A stretch of DNA of 32,387 nucleotides, from the NCBI GenBank assembly GCA_021464525.1, contig JADRCO010000495.1, positions 1 through 32,387 on the forward strand, read 5' to 3'. Positions 17,787-26,537 of this stretch are shown here, piece after piece. Below the pieces are notes generated by a model, which saw only the letters and a list, made by a program, of their open reading frames with translations, was not told the origin of the DNA and did no database searches. A program made the position numbers and the translations under genes. Numbering within the stretch: position 1 is the stretch's first letter; each line of letters opens with the position of its first letter. The stretch comes from Rhizophagus sp. LPA8_4_AMF (taxonomy: Eukaryota; Glomeromycota; Glomeromycetes; Glomerales; Glomeraceae).

Positions 17787-17865
17787 TTTTATTCTGACAT
17801 ATATCCTTTCTTCCTTAATTTCTCTATCTTCTTTTTCCACCATTTTCTTTTAATTTTCTGATTCT

Positions 17866-18318
17866 TTATTTCTCTAATTTCTTTAAATCTTCCTCTGTCA
17901 CTGTCCAATACACTTGTTCGATTTCTTCTTTTGTTTGAACAAATGTCATTACCTTCGATTCCCATTCGTCTATTAATGAGTTTGACAAAATTTCCCTTAT
18001 TCCTGTAATATTCCTTTTTGTCATATCTAAGCTGTCCTTGTATTTCTTCACTTTTCCTTTGACAAATTCTAAAAAATCCTCTAATTCTTTTTCATTTTGC
18101 TCTAATTCTAATTCTCTTACTCGTATTAATTCATCTATTTTTTCTTTCTCATCATCTTTATCTAATCCAATAGCTCCTTGTACATTCATTGATAACGATT
18201 TTAATTCTCCATATTTCCTTTTTATTTCATTCATTTTATCTGTTATTTCTTTATTCAAATAAAATTTTCCTAACGATGATTTTATCATACTGTTTTCTTG
18301 AATACTTTTATTTTCCAT
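17866..18318 (-). CDS. Coiled-coil protein, no family assigned
   Basis: The protein has 150 residues, mostly charged helix (NEIKRKYGELKSLS ... RELELEQNEKELEDFLEFV). Its C-terminus (WESKVMTFVQTKEEIEQVYW) is not shared with families A-D. It lies next to the family B genes in the same direction. Function is unknown. Confidence 0.6.
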   Translation of the reverse strand: MENKSIQENSMIKSSLGKFYLNKEITDKMNEIKRKYGELKSLSMNVQGAIGLDKDDEKEKIDELIRVRELELEQNEKELEDFLEFVKGKVKKYKDSLDMTKRNITGIREILSNSLIDEWESKVMTFVQTKEEIEQVYWTVTEEDLKKLEK

Positions 18319-18364
18319 TTTTTAATATTTCAAAAATAATCTTTAATTAATTTTATCAAAATTT

Positions 18365-18380
18365 CATTTTATTTATAATC
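18365..18380 (-). promoter_or_regulatory. TATA-like box before 18318
   Basis: GATTATAAATAAAATG on the minus strand lies about 47-62 nt before the ATG at 18318. Confidence 0.45.
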
Positions 18381-18385
18381 ATTAT

Positions 18386-19378
18386 TTATCTTCTATTATT
18401 TACAAAATTATTTGCTAATACAGTTCTTTCATTAATATCCCTACTATTCCTATATCTTTCTAAATAACTAATAAAATTTTCTCGTTCTTCACCATCACTT
18501 TCACTATTAACTTCAATTACATCATCATTTCTTCCTATATTTCTTACATTATCTCTTTCACTTATTATATTTAATGGTCTTATTTCTCCACCTTTCCAAG
18601 TAACCGATGTTATATAATCATCTCCTGGGAACACCATTCCTTCATACCTCTCTCCTATTTCTTTTGACATTTCTTTCATATATAAATTTTCCATTCTCTT
18701 ATAACTAACTTGATATCTCCTTTCATTACCATTTATCCACCTTTCTCTCCACCATTTTTCTTCCTTAATCTCTTTTTCTTCCAAAGATACCCATATTTTA
18801 TTTTTTTCTGCTACCTGATCGTATGCTCGTGTTTGCCAATAACTAACACTATTTACTTCACATAATTTCTTTGAATACATATGTTGTCCTACTATCATTT
18901 CCTTTTTTATACACGTACAATACGGACTTTCTCCTATCATAACACACCCTTCCGAACACTCTCCTTTCTTTACAAAATTATTTATTTCTTGTTTTTCATA
19001 ATCAAAATGCCTTTCATGTATCCTACTATATTCTCCTGCACCTAATTTATTACTCAAAACAATTTTTATTTCTCGCTTCCATTTACTATACATATTTTTC
19101 TCTATTACAAACATTAAATATTTTCTCTCATATCTTTTAACACATTCACTAAATAATTTACTCACAAACCTATATGTATTAAATTGCTCATATGTCTTAC
19201 ACCCTCGTAAACAATCTTTCAAAATTCCCATATATACATCCTCTACTAATTTCTCTCTTGGTACTTTTAATTTTTCTTCAATTTCGTATCGATATTTCTT
19301 TCTTGGTCTTCTTATTTGCTGTTCTTCATCCGTTCTTTCTTCTTCTTCTATAGGTGATAATTTTCTTTTTTGTCTCAT
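18386..19378 (-). CDS. Cys-containing protein with F-box-like N-terminus
   Basis: The protein has 330 residues from the ATG at 19378. A start at 19504 is also open, but the extra 42 codons are Asn/Lys-rich, very AT-rich and contain a TATA-like box, so they are probably leader. A basic, Arg-rich N-terminus (RRPRKKYRYEIEEKL) precedes a helical region (KLVEDVYMGILKDCL ... FVSKLFSECVKRYERK) with F-box-like spacing. A Cys cluster (ECSEGC ... YCTC) follows. The C-terminus is acidic (VIEVNSESDGEERE). CSEG also occurs in 20083-21000. A nuclear or ubiquitin-adaptor role is only a guess. Confidence 0.55.
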   Translation of the reverse strand: MRQKRKLSPIEEEERTDEEQQIRRPRKKYRYEIEEKLKVPREKLVEDVYMGILKDCLRGCKTYEQFNTYRFVSKLFSECVKRYERKYLMFVIEKNMYSKWKREIKIVLSNKLGAGEYSRIHERHFDYEKQEINNFVKKGECSEGCVMIGESPYCTCIKKEMIVGQHMYSKKLCEVNSVSYWQTRAYDQVAEKNKIWVSLEEKEIKEEKWWRERWINGNERRYQVSYKRMENLYMKEMSKEIGERYEGMVFPGDDYITSVTWKGGEIRPLNIISERDNVRNIGRNDDVIEVNSESDGEERENFISYLERYRNSRDINERTVLANNFVNNRR

Positions 19379-19436
19379 TTTTCTTAAAAAATTTTTCAAA
19401 ATTTCAAAATTTTCATTTTTATTATTAAAATATAAG

Positions 19437-19448
19437 TCCTTTATATAC
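19437..19448 (-). promoter_or_regulatory. TATA-like box GTATATAAAGGA
   Basis: It lies about 60-70 nt before the ATG at 19378 on the minus strand. Its position within the open frame supports the shorter start. Confidence 0.45.
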
Positions 19449-19560
19449 ATAATTTTACAATTTTTATTTATACAAATTAATTTATACAAATTAATACTTT
19501 TCATTTTTCAACATGTTTGTTTACTAACACTATTTATCATTACATAATTTACAATTCCCT

Positions 19561-19713
19561 TTACAATTCCCTTTTAATAATTTCTATGTATTTTAAATAC
19601 ATCATCATCCTATCACAACACTTATCATACCTTCCATCTAGAAAATTTTCCATCTTTTTTATTACTAAATATACATATTCCGATTCTATTCCCTTTATAT
19701 TCCTTTCTTTCAT
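19561..19713 (-). CDS. Small ORF, 50 residues
   Basis: The ORF starts MKERNIKGIESEYVYLVIKK and continues with a short helical, Cys-Cys-containing part (DKCCDRMMMYLKY). It begins 12 nt after the stop of the 73-residue ORF upstream, as other genes here do. Codon use is like its neighbours. No family is recognised. Confidence 0.35.
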   Translation of the reverse strand: MKERNIKGIESEYVYLVIKKMENFLDGRYDKCCDRMMMYLKYIEIIKREL

Positions 19714-19725
19714 TAATCTCCTAAT

Positions 19726-19947
19726 TTATCCTATCCTACACCAATCATGATTATCAAAATCATTATTTTTCAATACTAACATCATTTTCACACGTTTCTC
19801 CTGTTTTCTTACCTCCTTTCTAAACTTTAACTCTTCTCGCCACCTTTTTATTTCTTCTTTTTGTTTAAGATAATCAAAAAACTGTTTAATTATCATTTTT
19901 TGTTCATCATTTCTTTTTTCGTATATCGCTTCACTCCTTAAATTCAT
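19726..19947 (-). CDS. Small basic helical protein, 73 residues
   Basis: It starts MNLRSEAIYEKRNDEQ and forms one basic helix (RWREELKFRKEVRKQEKRVK) with a short tail. I see no family match. It lies alone between the Cys-rich genes, in the same direction as both. Confidence 0.45.
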   Translation of the reverse strand: MNLRSEAIYEKRNDEQKMIIKQFFDYLKQKEEIKRWREELKFRKEVRKQEKRVKMMLVLKNNDFDNHDWCRIG

Positions 19948-20082
19948 TTCTTTATTTATTTTAATAACATATCATATAAACAAATATGTTATAATTACAC
20001 ATAAACATTCATATATATTCATTATTACAATGATTTATTTATTAAATAAATATTTCAGAAACCCTTATTTCAGAGATTTTTC

Positions 20083-21000
20083 CTATGATTTTCGCCAAAA
20101 GCGATCCTCCCATTTATTTATATAAAAAGATTTCATAAAATCACTATTCATTGTATTACCACTATACTTGTAATAATAAGTCCATGTTCCTATCTCGGTA
20201 CCACAACCCTTATTATTCTTCTTATCTTTACATTGTTCAATAAGTGAACTTATCTCGGCATCTCCTTCTGAACAATCTCCATTTTTCTTTAAACATTCTC
20301 TGCATTGTCCCCTTGTACAATACACAATTTCTTCTGCATAATCTCTTTTTTCTTTCAAATGCATGATAATCCTATCTCGGATATTACCATCCAATCTGAA
20401 ATACCGTTGTACAATTTCATCTTGTATTTTTAACAATACTCTAGATTCTATTATTCTTTTTACACTAACTCTTTTATATATTAAATTATTTTTACAATAC
20501 ATAATTATTTCATCATTACACATTTCCTTAAATATTTTATCCATCTTATCAATCTCTTTTTTAACTAAATATCCCTTACTAATCCTATTTCGATTACTCC
20601 TATTTTTAATTATATCTTTATTACTATTGTTCCTATTATACCTCTTTTCTTCTTGTATATTCTTCCATCGTTTTACAATCTCAGCCCATCTTTGTACACT
20701 TATCTCATCATTTTTCTGATAATCTCTTTTTCTTCTTCGATAATTATCTTTTCTTTCTTTCGAATCTTCCTTTATTTCCTCTTTATCAATTTCCCACATC
20801 CATTGACAAAACTTTTCACATAAAAACATAATAATTAATACTTCAAGTAATAATATTACGTATTTATGATACACCAATTTACTCTTATAAATTTCTTGTA
20901 ACCAATACTGAAACACTGATATCTCTTTATTGAAACAAATTTCTTTAATTTTTTCTTCAAAGACATTCTTTTGGAAATTAGGCGTCAAAAAATAAGTCAT
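20083..21000 (-). CDS. Cys-rich protein with hydrophobic N-terminal segment
   Basis: The protein has 305 residues. Residues about 47-62 form a hydrophobic stretch (YVILLLEVLIIMFL) that could span a membrane. A basic, Asn/Arg-rich middle follows. The C-terminal third has a Cys cluster: YCTRGQCRECLKKNGDCSEG and later QCKDKKNNKGCG. CSEG is shared with 18386-19378. A GTTATAAAG box lies about 32-40 nt upstream. A membrane-anchored zinc-binding protein is the simplest reading. Confidence 0.55.
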   Translation of the reverse strand: MTYFLTPNFQKNVFEEKIKEICFNKEISVFQYWLQEIYKSKLVYHKYVILLLEVLIIMFLCEKFCQWMWEIDKEEIKEDSKERKDNYRRRKRDYQKNDEISVQRWAEIVKRWKNIQEEKRYNRNNSNKDIIKNRSNRNRISKGYLVKKEIDKMDKIFKEMCNDEIIMYCKNNLIYKRVSVKRIIESRVLLKIQDEIVQRYFRLDGNIRDRIIMHLKEKRDYAEEIVYCTRGQCRECLKKNGDCSEGDAEISSLIEQCKDKKNNKGCGTEIGTWTYYYKYSGNTMNSDFMKSFYINKWEDRFWRKS

Positions 21001-21031
21001 TTTTACTTTTCATTTTCACCCAATTCTCACT

Positions 21032-21040
21032 CTTTATAAC
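21032..21040 (-). promoter_or_regulatory. TATA-like box before 21000
   Basis: GTTATAAAG on the minus strand lies 32-40 nt before the ATG at 21000. Confidence 0.4.
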
Positions 21041-21148
21041 ACATTTTTCTTATAGTTTCTTTCATTCACAAAATTTCCTTTTATATTCTTATTTAAAATT
21101 TCTTTATTTATAAAAATATGTAAATAATACATCATAAAAAATCTATTT

Positions 21149-21805
21149 TTAATTTTTCTCATCTAATTTTTTACTATCAATCTCATTAAATTTCTTACAC
21201 GTTTCACAAACACATGTTGGTCTCTTTTTCCTACATTCTAAACATGCACAAACTCCGTTTTCTTCCCTGAACTTTTTCCTTATTTGGAATAAAGCTCCAT
21301 CATACATCCTATCTCTATCTCCTGCTTGTACTTGATTAGAATTATATTTTTCTAATACCTTCACCATTAGTTCCATTGGCGTTGGTACAACAAACACTGC
21401 CTCCTTTCCATGTGCTTTATCAACCAATCTCCTTTCACTCGAAATCAATTTCTTTGCATAAAATTTCTTGATTTCTTCGCCACACACTTCTGCACCTTTT
21501 GCTCCTATTTTTTCAAACACAATCTCCTTATTTCTTTTTTGTACTACATATGGGTTATTCTCCTTTCTTCGTACTTCAATAAACCCATCATTTTCTGGTA
21601 CCCGTTCCACAACTCGTTCACTTTCCTTTCTCGTCTGAGTTTCTTTTAAATTAAAATTCTCCTCTAATAACTGTGCTACCCTTAACTGTGCCTCGTCTCT
21701 TTCCTTACACAATTTACTCCTATGTTGTTCATTTTTTTCCAAACTTTCTTCCAAAGCTTGAATTTTTCCACTTTCTTTCTTGGACCTTTCTACTTGTAAC
21801 TTCAA
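21149..21805 (-). CDS. Coiled-coil protein with C-terminal zinc cluster
   Basis: There are 218 residues from the TTG at 21805, but the frame is open up to 22015, so the protein may be longer. No upstream ATG is seen, and the start is uncertain. Residues 1-55 are a coiled coil, the middle is a globular basic part (FYAKKLISSERRLVDKAHGKE), and the C-terminus carries two CxCxxC units (CACLEC and CVCETC) that should bind zinc. It stands at the divergence point of the two arms and overlaps the 48-residue Cys-rich ORF on the other strand. Confidence 0.6.
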   Translation of the reverse strand: MKLQVERSKKESGKIQALEESLEKNEQHRSKLCKERDEAQLRVAQLLEENFNLKETQTRKESERVVERVPENDGFIEVRRKENNPYVVQKRNKEIVFEKIGAKGAEVCGEEIKKFYAKKLISSERRLVDKAHGKEAVFVVPTPMELMVKVLEKYNSNQVQAGDRDRMYDGALFQIRKKFREENGVCACLECRKKRPTCVCETCKKFNEIDSKKLDEKN

Positions 21806-21974
21806 TTCTACATTTTCTTCTTTTATCTCTTCTAACTGATCTCCTTTCTCTCTAAGCGAATTCCATTTCTTTTGTGTTACAATAATGTAACCATCCTTCT
21901 TTCGTTCATTATATATTTGGACCTCCTCTATTTTTGGTATACTCCATCCTTTAGAAACAATAAAGGAAAAAGAA

Positions 21975-22121
21975 ATGCAAGTAAAAACATATGAGTGTTG
22001 TGGGGAAATAATTTGTCAATGTATTGAATGTGACTGTAGTAATGAAAATTGTATGAAAAGAAAAGCACTTTGGGATAAGCATTGGAAAGATTTAGAAAAT
22101 TGGATAAATAATAAAAGATGA
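21975..22121 (+). CDS. Small Cys-rich protein, 48 residues
   Basis: It starts MQVKTYECCGEIICQCIECD, with CC, CxCxxCxC and a further Cys at CSNENC, eight Cys in all, then a Trp-rich helix (ALWDKHWKDLENW). Its TGA overlaps the ATG of the next gene at 22118. It is the first gene of the plus arm. The Cys spacing suggests a zinc or metal cluster. It resembles the CxCxxC units of the divergent gene at 21149, partly in antisense overlap with it. Confidence 0.5.
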   Translation: MQVKTYECCGEIICQCIECDCSNENCMKRKALWDKHWKDLENWINNKR

Positions 22122-22559
22122 ATAGTACTGAAGAAATAATTAATGCGTTAGAAGAATTAACGGTTCAATGGGAAGAAAAAGAAAAAATCAGAACAAAAAG
22201 CAAATGAAATAATTATTATTCAAAATGAAATGAATATGATTATGGATAACGAAAGGATTTTAAGAGAAAAATTATTACAGAAAGAACAAGAAGAATTTGA
22301 AGAATTTATAAAGAAGAATCCAAGACAAATATTTGATAATAGAAAAAGGAAAGCAAAGGAATTATGGGAAGAAATTCAAGTTTGGAAAAATGAAAAGAAT
22401 AAATGGATTACGTTTAGAAATACAAGATTTGTTAATAAATGGAGTGATTATATCGCTAATAATGAAATAATTAAAAGAGATCGAGTAAACGAAAGAATAG
22501 AAACTATAGAGGAAATTATTATGTTAAAATTTTCAGAAATAAGTCGTTTGAATGAATAA
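22118..22559 (+). pseudogene. Broken family A coiled-coil gene
   Basis: This is a plus-arm copy of family A. It shows the EEFEEFI block, the NP block and KNKWITFRNTRF...WSDYI like the genes at 5486 and 26538. It is broken as it stands. It follows the Cys-rich ORF with an overlapping start and is followed by a family D gene, the same A-D pairing seen at 5486-6727. Confidence 0.6.
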
Positions 22560-22562
22560 ATG

Positions 22563-22572
22563 TTATAAATAG
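22563..22572 (+). promoter_or_regulatory. TATA-like box before 22618
   Basis: TTATAAATAG lies four bases after the upstream stop and about 46-55 nt before the ATG at 22618. Confidence 0.45.
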
Positions 22573-22617
22573 ATACAGTGAGTGGATCTAGGATGGGTAG
22601 ATAAATAAATATATTAA

Positions 22618-23046
22618 ATGGAACAATTTAAACAAAAAAGCAAGAAAATAAGAGAAAAATTGCAAGGATTATGCGAAAAACGAGATCAGAAAATATTGGA
22701 AATAGTTGAAATAGAAAAAGAGATTGAAATATATTTAGAACAAGAAAAAGTGTTAAAGGATGAAATAGTTGAATATAAAATAGAAATTATGTCTTTAGAT
22801 ACAGAATATGAAGATGAAAGAGGAGTAGAAGAATTACGAAAAGAAATTGATTTAATAAAAGAAGAAAAGAATTTCTTAATACAAGAAAGAAAATTAGTAT
22901 CAAGAGGAATTGCAAATCATTTAAGAAATATATGGAATAGAAGGATGGAAGATTTTGAAAAGGAAATAGAGGAACTTCAAAAGAAAGAAGATCGGTTATT
23001 TGAAAAATTAGTAAGGATATCAAGAAAAATGATTATGATGAAATAA
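22618..23046 (+). CDS. Coiled-coil protein, family D
   Basis: The protein has 142 residues and is almost wholly coiled coil. Its C-terminus (EKEIEELQKKEDRLFEKL) aligns with the minus-arm gene at 6056-6727 and with the next gene. It is basic at the very end. No enzymatic motif is visible. Confidence 0.7.
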   Translation: MEQFKQKSKKIREKLQGLCEKRDQKILEIVEIEKEIEIYLEQEKVLKDEIVEYKIEIMSLDTEYEDERGVEELRKEIDLIKEEKNFLIQERKLVSRGIANHLRNIWNRRMEDFEKEIEELQKKEDRLFEKLVRISRKMIMMK

Positions 23047-23050
23047 AATG

Positions 23051-23061
23051 TTTATAAAAAG
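23051..23061 (+). promoter_or_regulatory. TATA-like box before 23098
   Basis: TTTATAAAAAG lies five bases after the upstream stop and about 37-47 nt before the ATG at 23098. Confidence 0.45.
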
Positions 23062-23097
23062 AAAGATCCAAGGATTAGTAATTTTGGAAATAAGAAA

Positions 23098-23568
23098 ATG
23101 AGTAATACATCGATAGAAATATTAAAAGAATTGCTTAAAATTCAGGATAACGTTAAGGATGTTGAGAAAGAAAGAAGGAAAAAATTATTAGAATATAAAG
23201 ATATAGATAATAAATTAGGGAAAATGATGAATGATGTAAATAAAAAAGAGGAAGAATTAAAAGATAAAATTGAAGAAGAATGGGAAAAGAAAAGTTTTAT
23301 GAGTATTATAGAAGGAGAACAAAAGGAAAAATTAAGAAAAGAACGGAAAAAAGAAATTCAAGAAAAAATTAGTATAATAAAAGAATTAAAAAATGAAAAG
23401 ATTGCTGAAAGTAGGAGTATAAAGAAATTTATGGAGGAAACAGAGAAAATTTTTAAAGGATCGGAAAGGATTCAAAGAAATAGAAGTCAAAGTTTAGAAG
23501 AAGAAATATATTTATTACAAAAAATGATTGATGAATTGTATGAAAAAATTATTGAATTATATAAATAA
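23098..23568 (+). CDS. Coiled-coil protein, family D
   Basis: The protein has 156 residues. A long Lys/Glu coiled coil ends in SLEEEIYLLQKMIDELYEKI, the family D closing motif. It is the second member in tandem with 22618-23046. Its stop codon lies inside the TATA-like box of the next gene. Confidence 0.7.
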   Translation: MSNTSIEILKELLKIQDNVKDVEKERRKKLLEYKDIDNKLGKMMNDVNKKEEELKDKIEEEWEKKSFMSIIEGEQKEKLRKERKKEIQEKISIIKELKNEKIAESRSIKKFMEETEKIFKGSERIQRNRSQSLEEEIYLLQKMIDELYEKIIELYK

Positions 23569-23571
23569 AGG
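23557..23571 (+). promoter_or_regulatory. TATA-like box before 23598
   Basis: TTATATAAATAAAGG overlaps the stop codon of the upstream gene and lies about 27-41 nt before the ATG at 23598. Confidence 0.5.
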
Positions 23572-23597
23572 ATGAATTTCTAGTTGGAATTTGTAAA

Positions 23598-24566
23598 ATG
23601 ATTCCGAAAAGAAGAATTAAGGTTATAAGTTTAATAGTTAAAATAAAGGAAAATATTTCAAATAAGGAATGGATTTTATTAAAGGAAAATAAATTAAATA
23701 ATGAAATAACTACGTATGGAATTGAAGAAAAAGATTTTGAAGAATATATTCCAAGACAACGAGGAGAGAATAATAATTTAAAAAATAATAGGTATAGGGC
23801 AAATATACGAAGAAATATTGAAGAATTATATTTATCAATGAAAGATGGAGTAAATAGAAATGAAAATTTGGAAGCAGATATGGATATGAGAATTTTGTGT
23901 AAGGAATTTCAATACGAAAGAGAAGATGATGAAGAAATAGAAGAAGTTCATGTGTTTAGGATAGAAGAATATGAAAAAACAGCATATAAAAAAGGATGGA
24001 TAAAGGTGGAAATTAAAGATTTACATTGGTATGGAAAGGATAGTATTACGGTTCAGGAATATTATCAGAGGATTCCACAAGAAAGAGGATTAACAGGAAA
24101 AGAATATGATAATGATAAAGAAAATATGGAAAAATTATTAGAAAATTACGAATTAGTAATATATAAAGAAAATAATAGTGAATTAATTGAAGGATTCAAT
24201 CAAATGATAATAAATAGTGTAGCACAAAAAATATTAAAAGAAAATAAACAAATAGAATGGGAATACAGGATAGGAAAATATCGAATAAAGGTAGAAAAGG
24301 ATGTTATTAAAATAGGGATGATTGTTAGTATACAAAGGATTTGTGGAAAATTATTTGAATTTGTATGGGATCATAAGGAAAAAATTGTAGAAAATAATAG
24401 GAAGGAATCGTATTATTTGAATGAATATATAGAATATAAGGAAAATGAGAAAGATATAGAATTAAAAGAATTTGAGATATTTTATATAAAGGAATATTTG
24501 TGTAGGAATGGAATAAAGGTTAAGAGATATTTTTATAAGGGGATATGGAAAAAGATATTATTATGA
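23598..24566 (+). CDS. Unknown protein, 322 residues
   Basis: I do not recognise this protein. It starts with an alternating hydrophobic stretch (RIKVISLIVKIKENI), has an acidic middle (YEREDDEEIEEVHVF) and is then globular, with probable beta strands (WIKVEIKDLHWYG, YRIGKYRIKVEKDVIKIG). It has few coiled-coil features, unlike its neighbours, so it is probably a folded domain protein. A structure prediction would be the best lead. Confidence 0.6.
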   Translation: MIPKRRIKVISLIVKIKENISNKEWILLKENKLNNEITTYGIEEKDFEEYIPRQRGENNNLKNNRYRANIRRNIEELYLSMKDGVNRNENLEADMDMRILCKEFQYEREDDEEIEEVHVFRIEEYEKTAYKKGWIKVEIKDLHWYGKDSITVQEYYQRIPQERGLTGKEYDNDKENMEKLLENYELVIYKENNSELIEGFNQMIINSVAQKILKENKQIEWEYRIGKYRIKVEKDVIKIGMIVSIQRICGKLFEFVWDHKEKIVENNRKESYYLNEYIEYKENEKDIELKEFEIFYIKEYLCRNGIKVKRYFYKGIWKKILL

Positions 24567-24654
24567 TAGAATGGTGTAATAATATTAAGCATGAGATATT
24601 TAAGGAATGAAATTTTAGGAAAAAAGTGTATATTTTAATTTTTTGAAAATAAAA

Positions 24655-25287
24655 ATGATTGAATTACCAAATGAATTAATAATAAAAATATTAAAGAAAG
24701 TTTATAATGCAAAGGAATTTAATAATGTAAAGTATGAAATATCCAAAAATGTGTTTAAGGTAAATAGAATTTTATGGAATATTCGATTAGGAATAATAAA
24801 CTATGAAGAAATAAAAAATCGATATTTAAGTAAACTAACTAAAAAAGGATTAAAGAATGAAAAGAATTTTGAAGAAAATTACTTTTTAAGGGGAATATTC
24901 GTAAAAGAATACTTAAAGGAAATAGAAAAAGGATTATTCGGAGAAATAACTGAAAAAGTACATATTGTAGCAAAAAAGATTAAGTCAAGAGAAGAGTATA
25001 GAGTACATATTATAAGGAAGGATTATCGAAATATTATAATAAAAAGGGTAGATGATAAAGAGAATAAGATTATCTTTGAAAAGATTAAAAAAGGGAGATT
25101 TGATTGTAATAATCGAATAGATGAGATTAGGAAATATAAGATTGATAAGATGAAAATAAAGGACAAATATAGTTTAGAAGGGGGAATTACGGAAATTCAT
25201 GGAATTCATATAATTGTTAAGAAAGATAAGGATCAAAAAAATATATTTAAACAATGGATGATGGAAAATAATTTGAGGATTAATTAA
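24655..25287 (+). CDS. F-box-like protein
   Basis: The protein has 210 residues, taking the ATG at 24655 instead of the TTG twelve bases upstream. The N-terminus (MIELPNELIIKILKKVYNAK) fits the first helix of an F-box (LPxELxxxIL), and the following residues (SKNVFKVNRIL) fit the F-box pattern in which a Ser/Cys-Lys marks the middle. The rest is basic, with no recognised repeats. F-box proteins link targets to SCF ubiquitin ligases, and several viruses encode them. This call rests on one short motif. Confidence 0.5.
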   Translation: MIELPNELIIKILKKVYNAKEFNNVKYEISKNVFKVNRILWNIRLGIINYEEIKNRYLSKLTKKGLKNEKNFEENYFLRGIFVKEYLKEIEKGLFGEITEKVHIVAKKIKSREEYRVHIIRKDYRNIIIKRVDDKENKIIFEKIKKGRFDCNNRIDEIRKYKIDKMKIKDKYSLEGGITEIHGIHIIVKKDKDQKNIFKQWMMENNLRIN

Positions 25288-25290
25288 AAA

Positions 25291-26493
25291 ATGGAAGAAT
25301 TAAAAAATAAATTTGATAAATTAGTAAATGAATTATTCGAAGAATTAATTAATAAATATGAGAAAATAATTGAACAAAAAGAAAATAAAACAATACAAGA
25401 AATATCTAAGGAAAATGAAGGAATATTAGAAGAAAAATATCGAATATATAAAGAAGCAAAGGATTTATTAAAGGAAGAAAAACGGAAAAGGTTGTTTGAA
25501 GAAAGAGAAAAAGAAATTAGGAAACAACAAGAAATTAGAAGAAAAGAGTTAGAAAATACAAAAGGATATGAAGTAGAATTTGGAGAAGGAACAAGTACGA
25601 ATAAAGAAAATATAGAAGAAGATACGACATGGTTTAGTTCAGAAATGAAAAATTCAGAAAATTGGGATAATAGTAAAAATACAGGAGGAAAAATGATAAA
25701 GGAGTTAATTTGTGAAGAACATAAAGTACCAAGAGATCAATTTGGAGAATGTGTTGAGTGTGAAGAAAATAAAGAAAAAAATAAGGAAAATAAAGAAAGG
25801 AGTCATAAGATTGGATTAGAAATAGGAGTATTAGTTAATGGAACAAAAACTAAATATGGAAAATGTAAGAAATGTTTTGAGAAAGGAGAAATTATAGATG
25901 AAGAAATATGTGTAGGATGTAAGGAAAAAGAGATATTCAAAAGAAAACATGGAGATTTAGAAAAATGTTATAAGAATAGTACGATATATATGTGTAATGA
26001 ATGTAAGTTTGAAGGACAACATTGGAGATGGCAAGCATCGGAAAAAATGCAGAGTATAAAGGGAGAAAATAGATATGTGTGTTGCAATAAGGAAGGATTA
26101 AACATAGGTAAAAGAGTTGTGAAAAAAGGATTAAAAGGACATCAGCAAGGATATTATGAATGCTGTGAAACGTACGAAGAAGGTTATGAATTAGAAAATA
26201 AAAAGAAAAAATATTGTTTATGTATGTTATGTTATGATGTAGTAGGAGGAAAAAATAGTCAAGCAAAACATCATAATAGAAATGGTGAAAATGAAAGTGA
26301 TTGTATGATAAATAGAGGACTAGTTTATAATGAAATAATGAGTTATCGAAATGCGCATACATATAAAGAATTAACAGAAGAATGGGGTAAGAAATTATTA
26401 AAGGAAAAAGAAAGATTAGGAAGTCATAGGTATAATGAGTATTATAATATAGTATTAGAATATCGAAGTAAAAATGTAATAAATTTTGTATAA
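25291..26493 (+). CDS. Coiled-coil, multi-zinc-ribbon protein
   Basis: The protein has 400 residues. The first 100 are a Lys/Glu coiled coil. From about residue 145 there are repeated Cys pairs: CEEH ... CVEC, KCKKC ... CVGC, MCNEC, YVCC, ECCE and CLCMLC, with His nearby (AKHHNR), enough for four or more zinc sites. The pairs have ribbon-like CxxC spacing with short loops. The gene starts 3 nt after the F-box-like gene, so the two probably share a transcript. A transcription-factor or nucleic-acid-binding role is plausible. Confidence 0.65.
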   Translation: MEELKNKFDKLVNELFEELINKYEKIIEQKENKTIQEISKENEGILEEKYRIYKEAKDLLKEEKRKRLFEEREKEIRKQQEIRRKELENTKGYEVEFGEGTSTNKENIEEDTTWFSSEMKNSENWDNSKNTGGKMIKELICEEHKVPRDQFGECVECEENKEKNKENKERSHKIGLEIGVLVNGTKTKYGKCKKCFEKGEIIDEEICVGCKEKEIFKRKHGDLEKCYKNSTIYMCNECKFEGQHWRWQASEKMQSIKGENRYVCCNKEGLNIGKRVVKKGLKGHQQGYYECCETYEEGYELENKKKKYCLCMLCYDVVGGKNSQAKHHNRNGENESDCMINRGLVYNEIMSYRNAHTYKELTEEWGKKLLKEKERLGSHRYNEYYNIVLEYRSKNVINFV

Positions 26494-26499
26494 ATAAAA
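26489..26499 (+). promoter_or_regulatory. TATA-like box before 26538
   Basis: TATAAATAAAA overlaps the stop codon of the zinc-ribbon gene and lies about 39-49 nt before the ATG at 26538. Confidence 0.5.
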
Positions 26500-26537
26500 T
26501 GTGTAAATTTTCGAATTTGAATAAAAATTAATAAATT

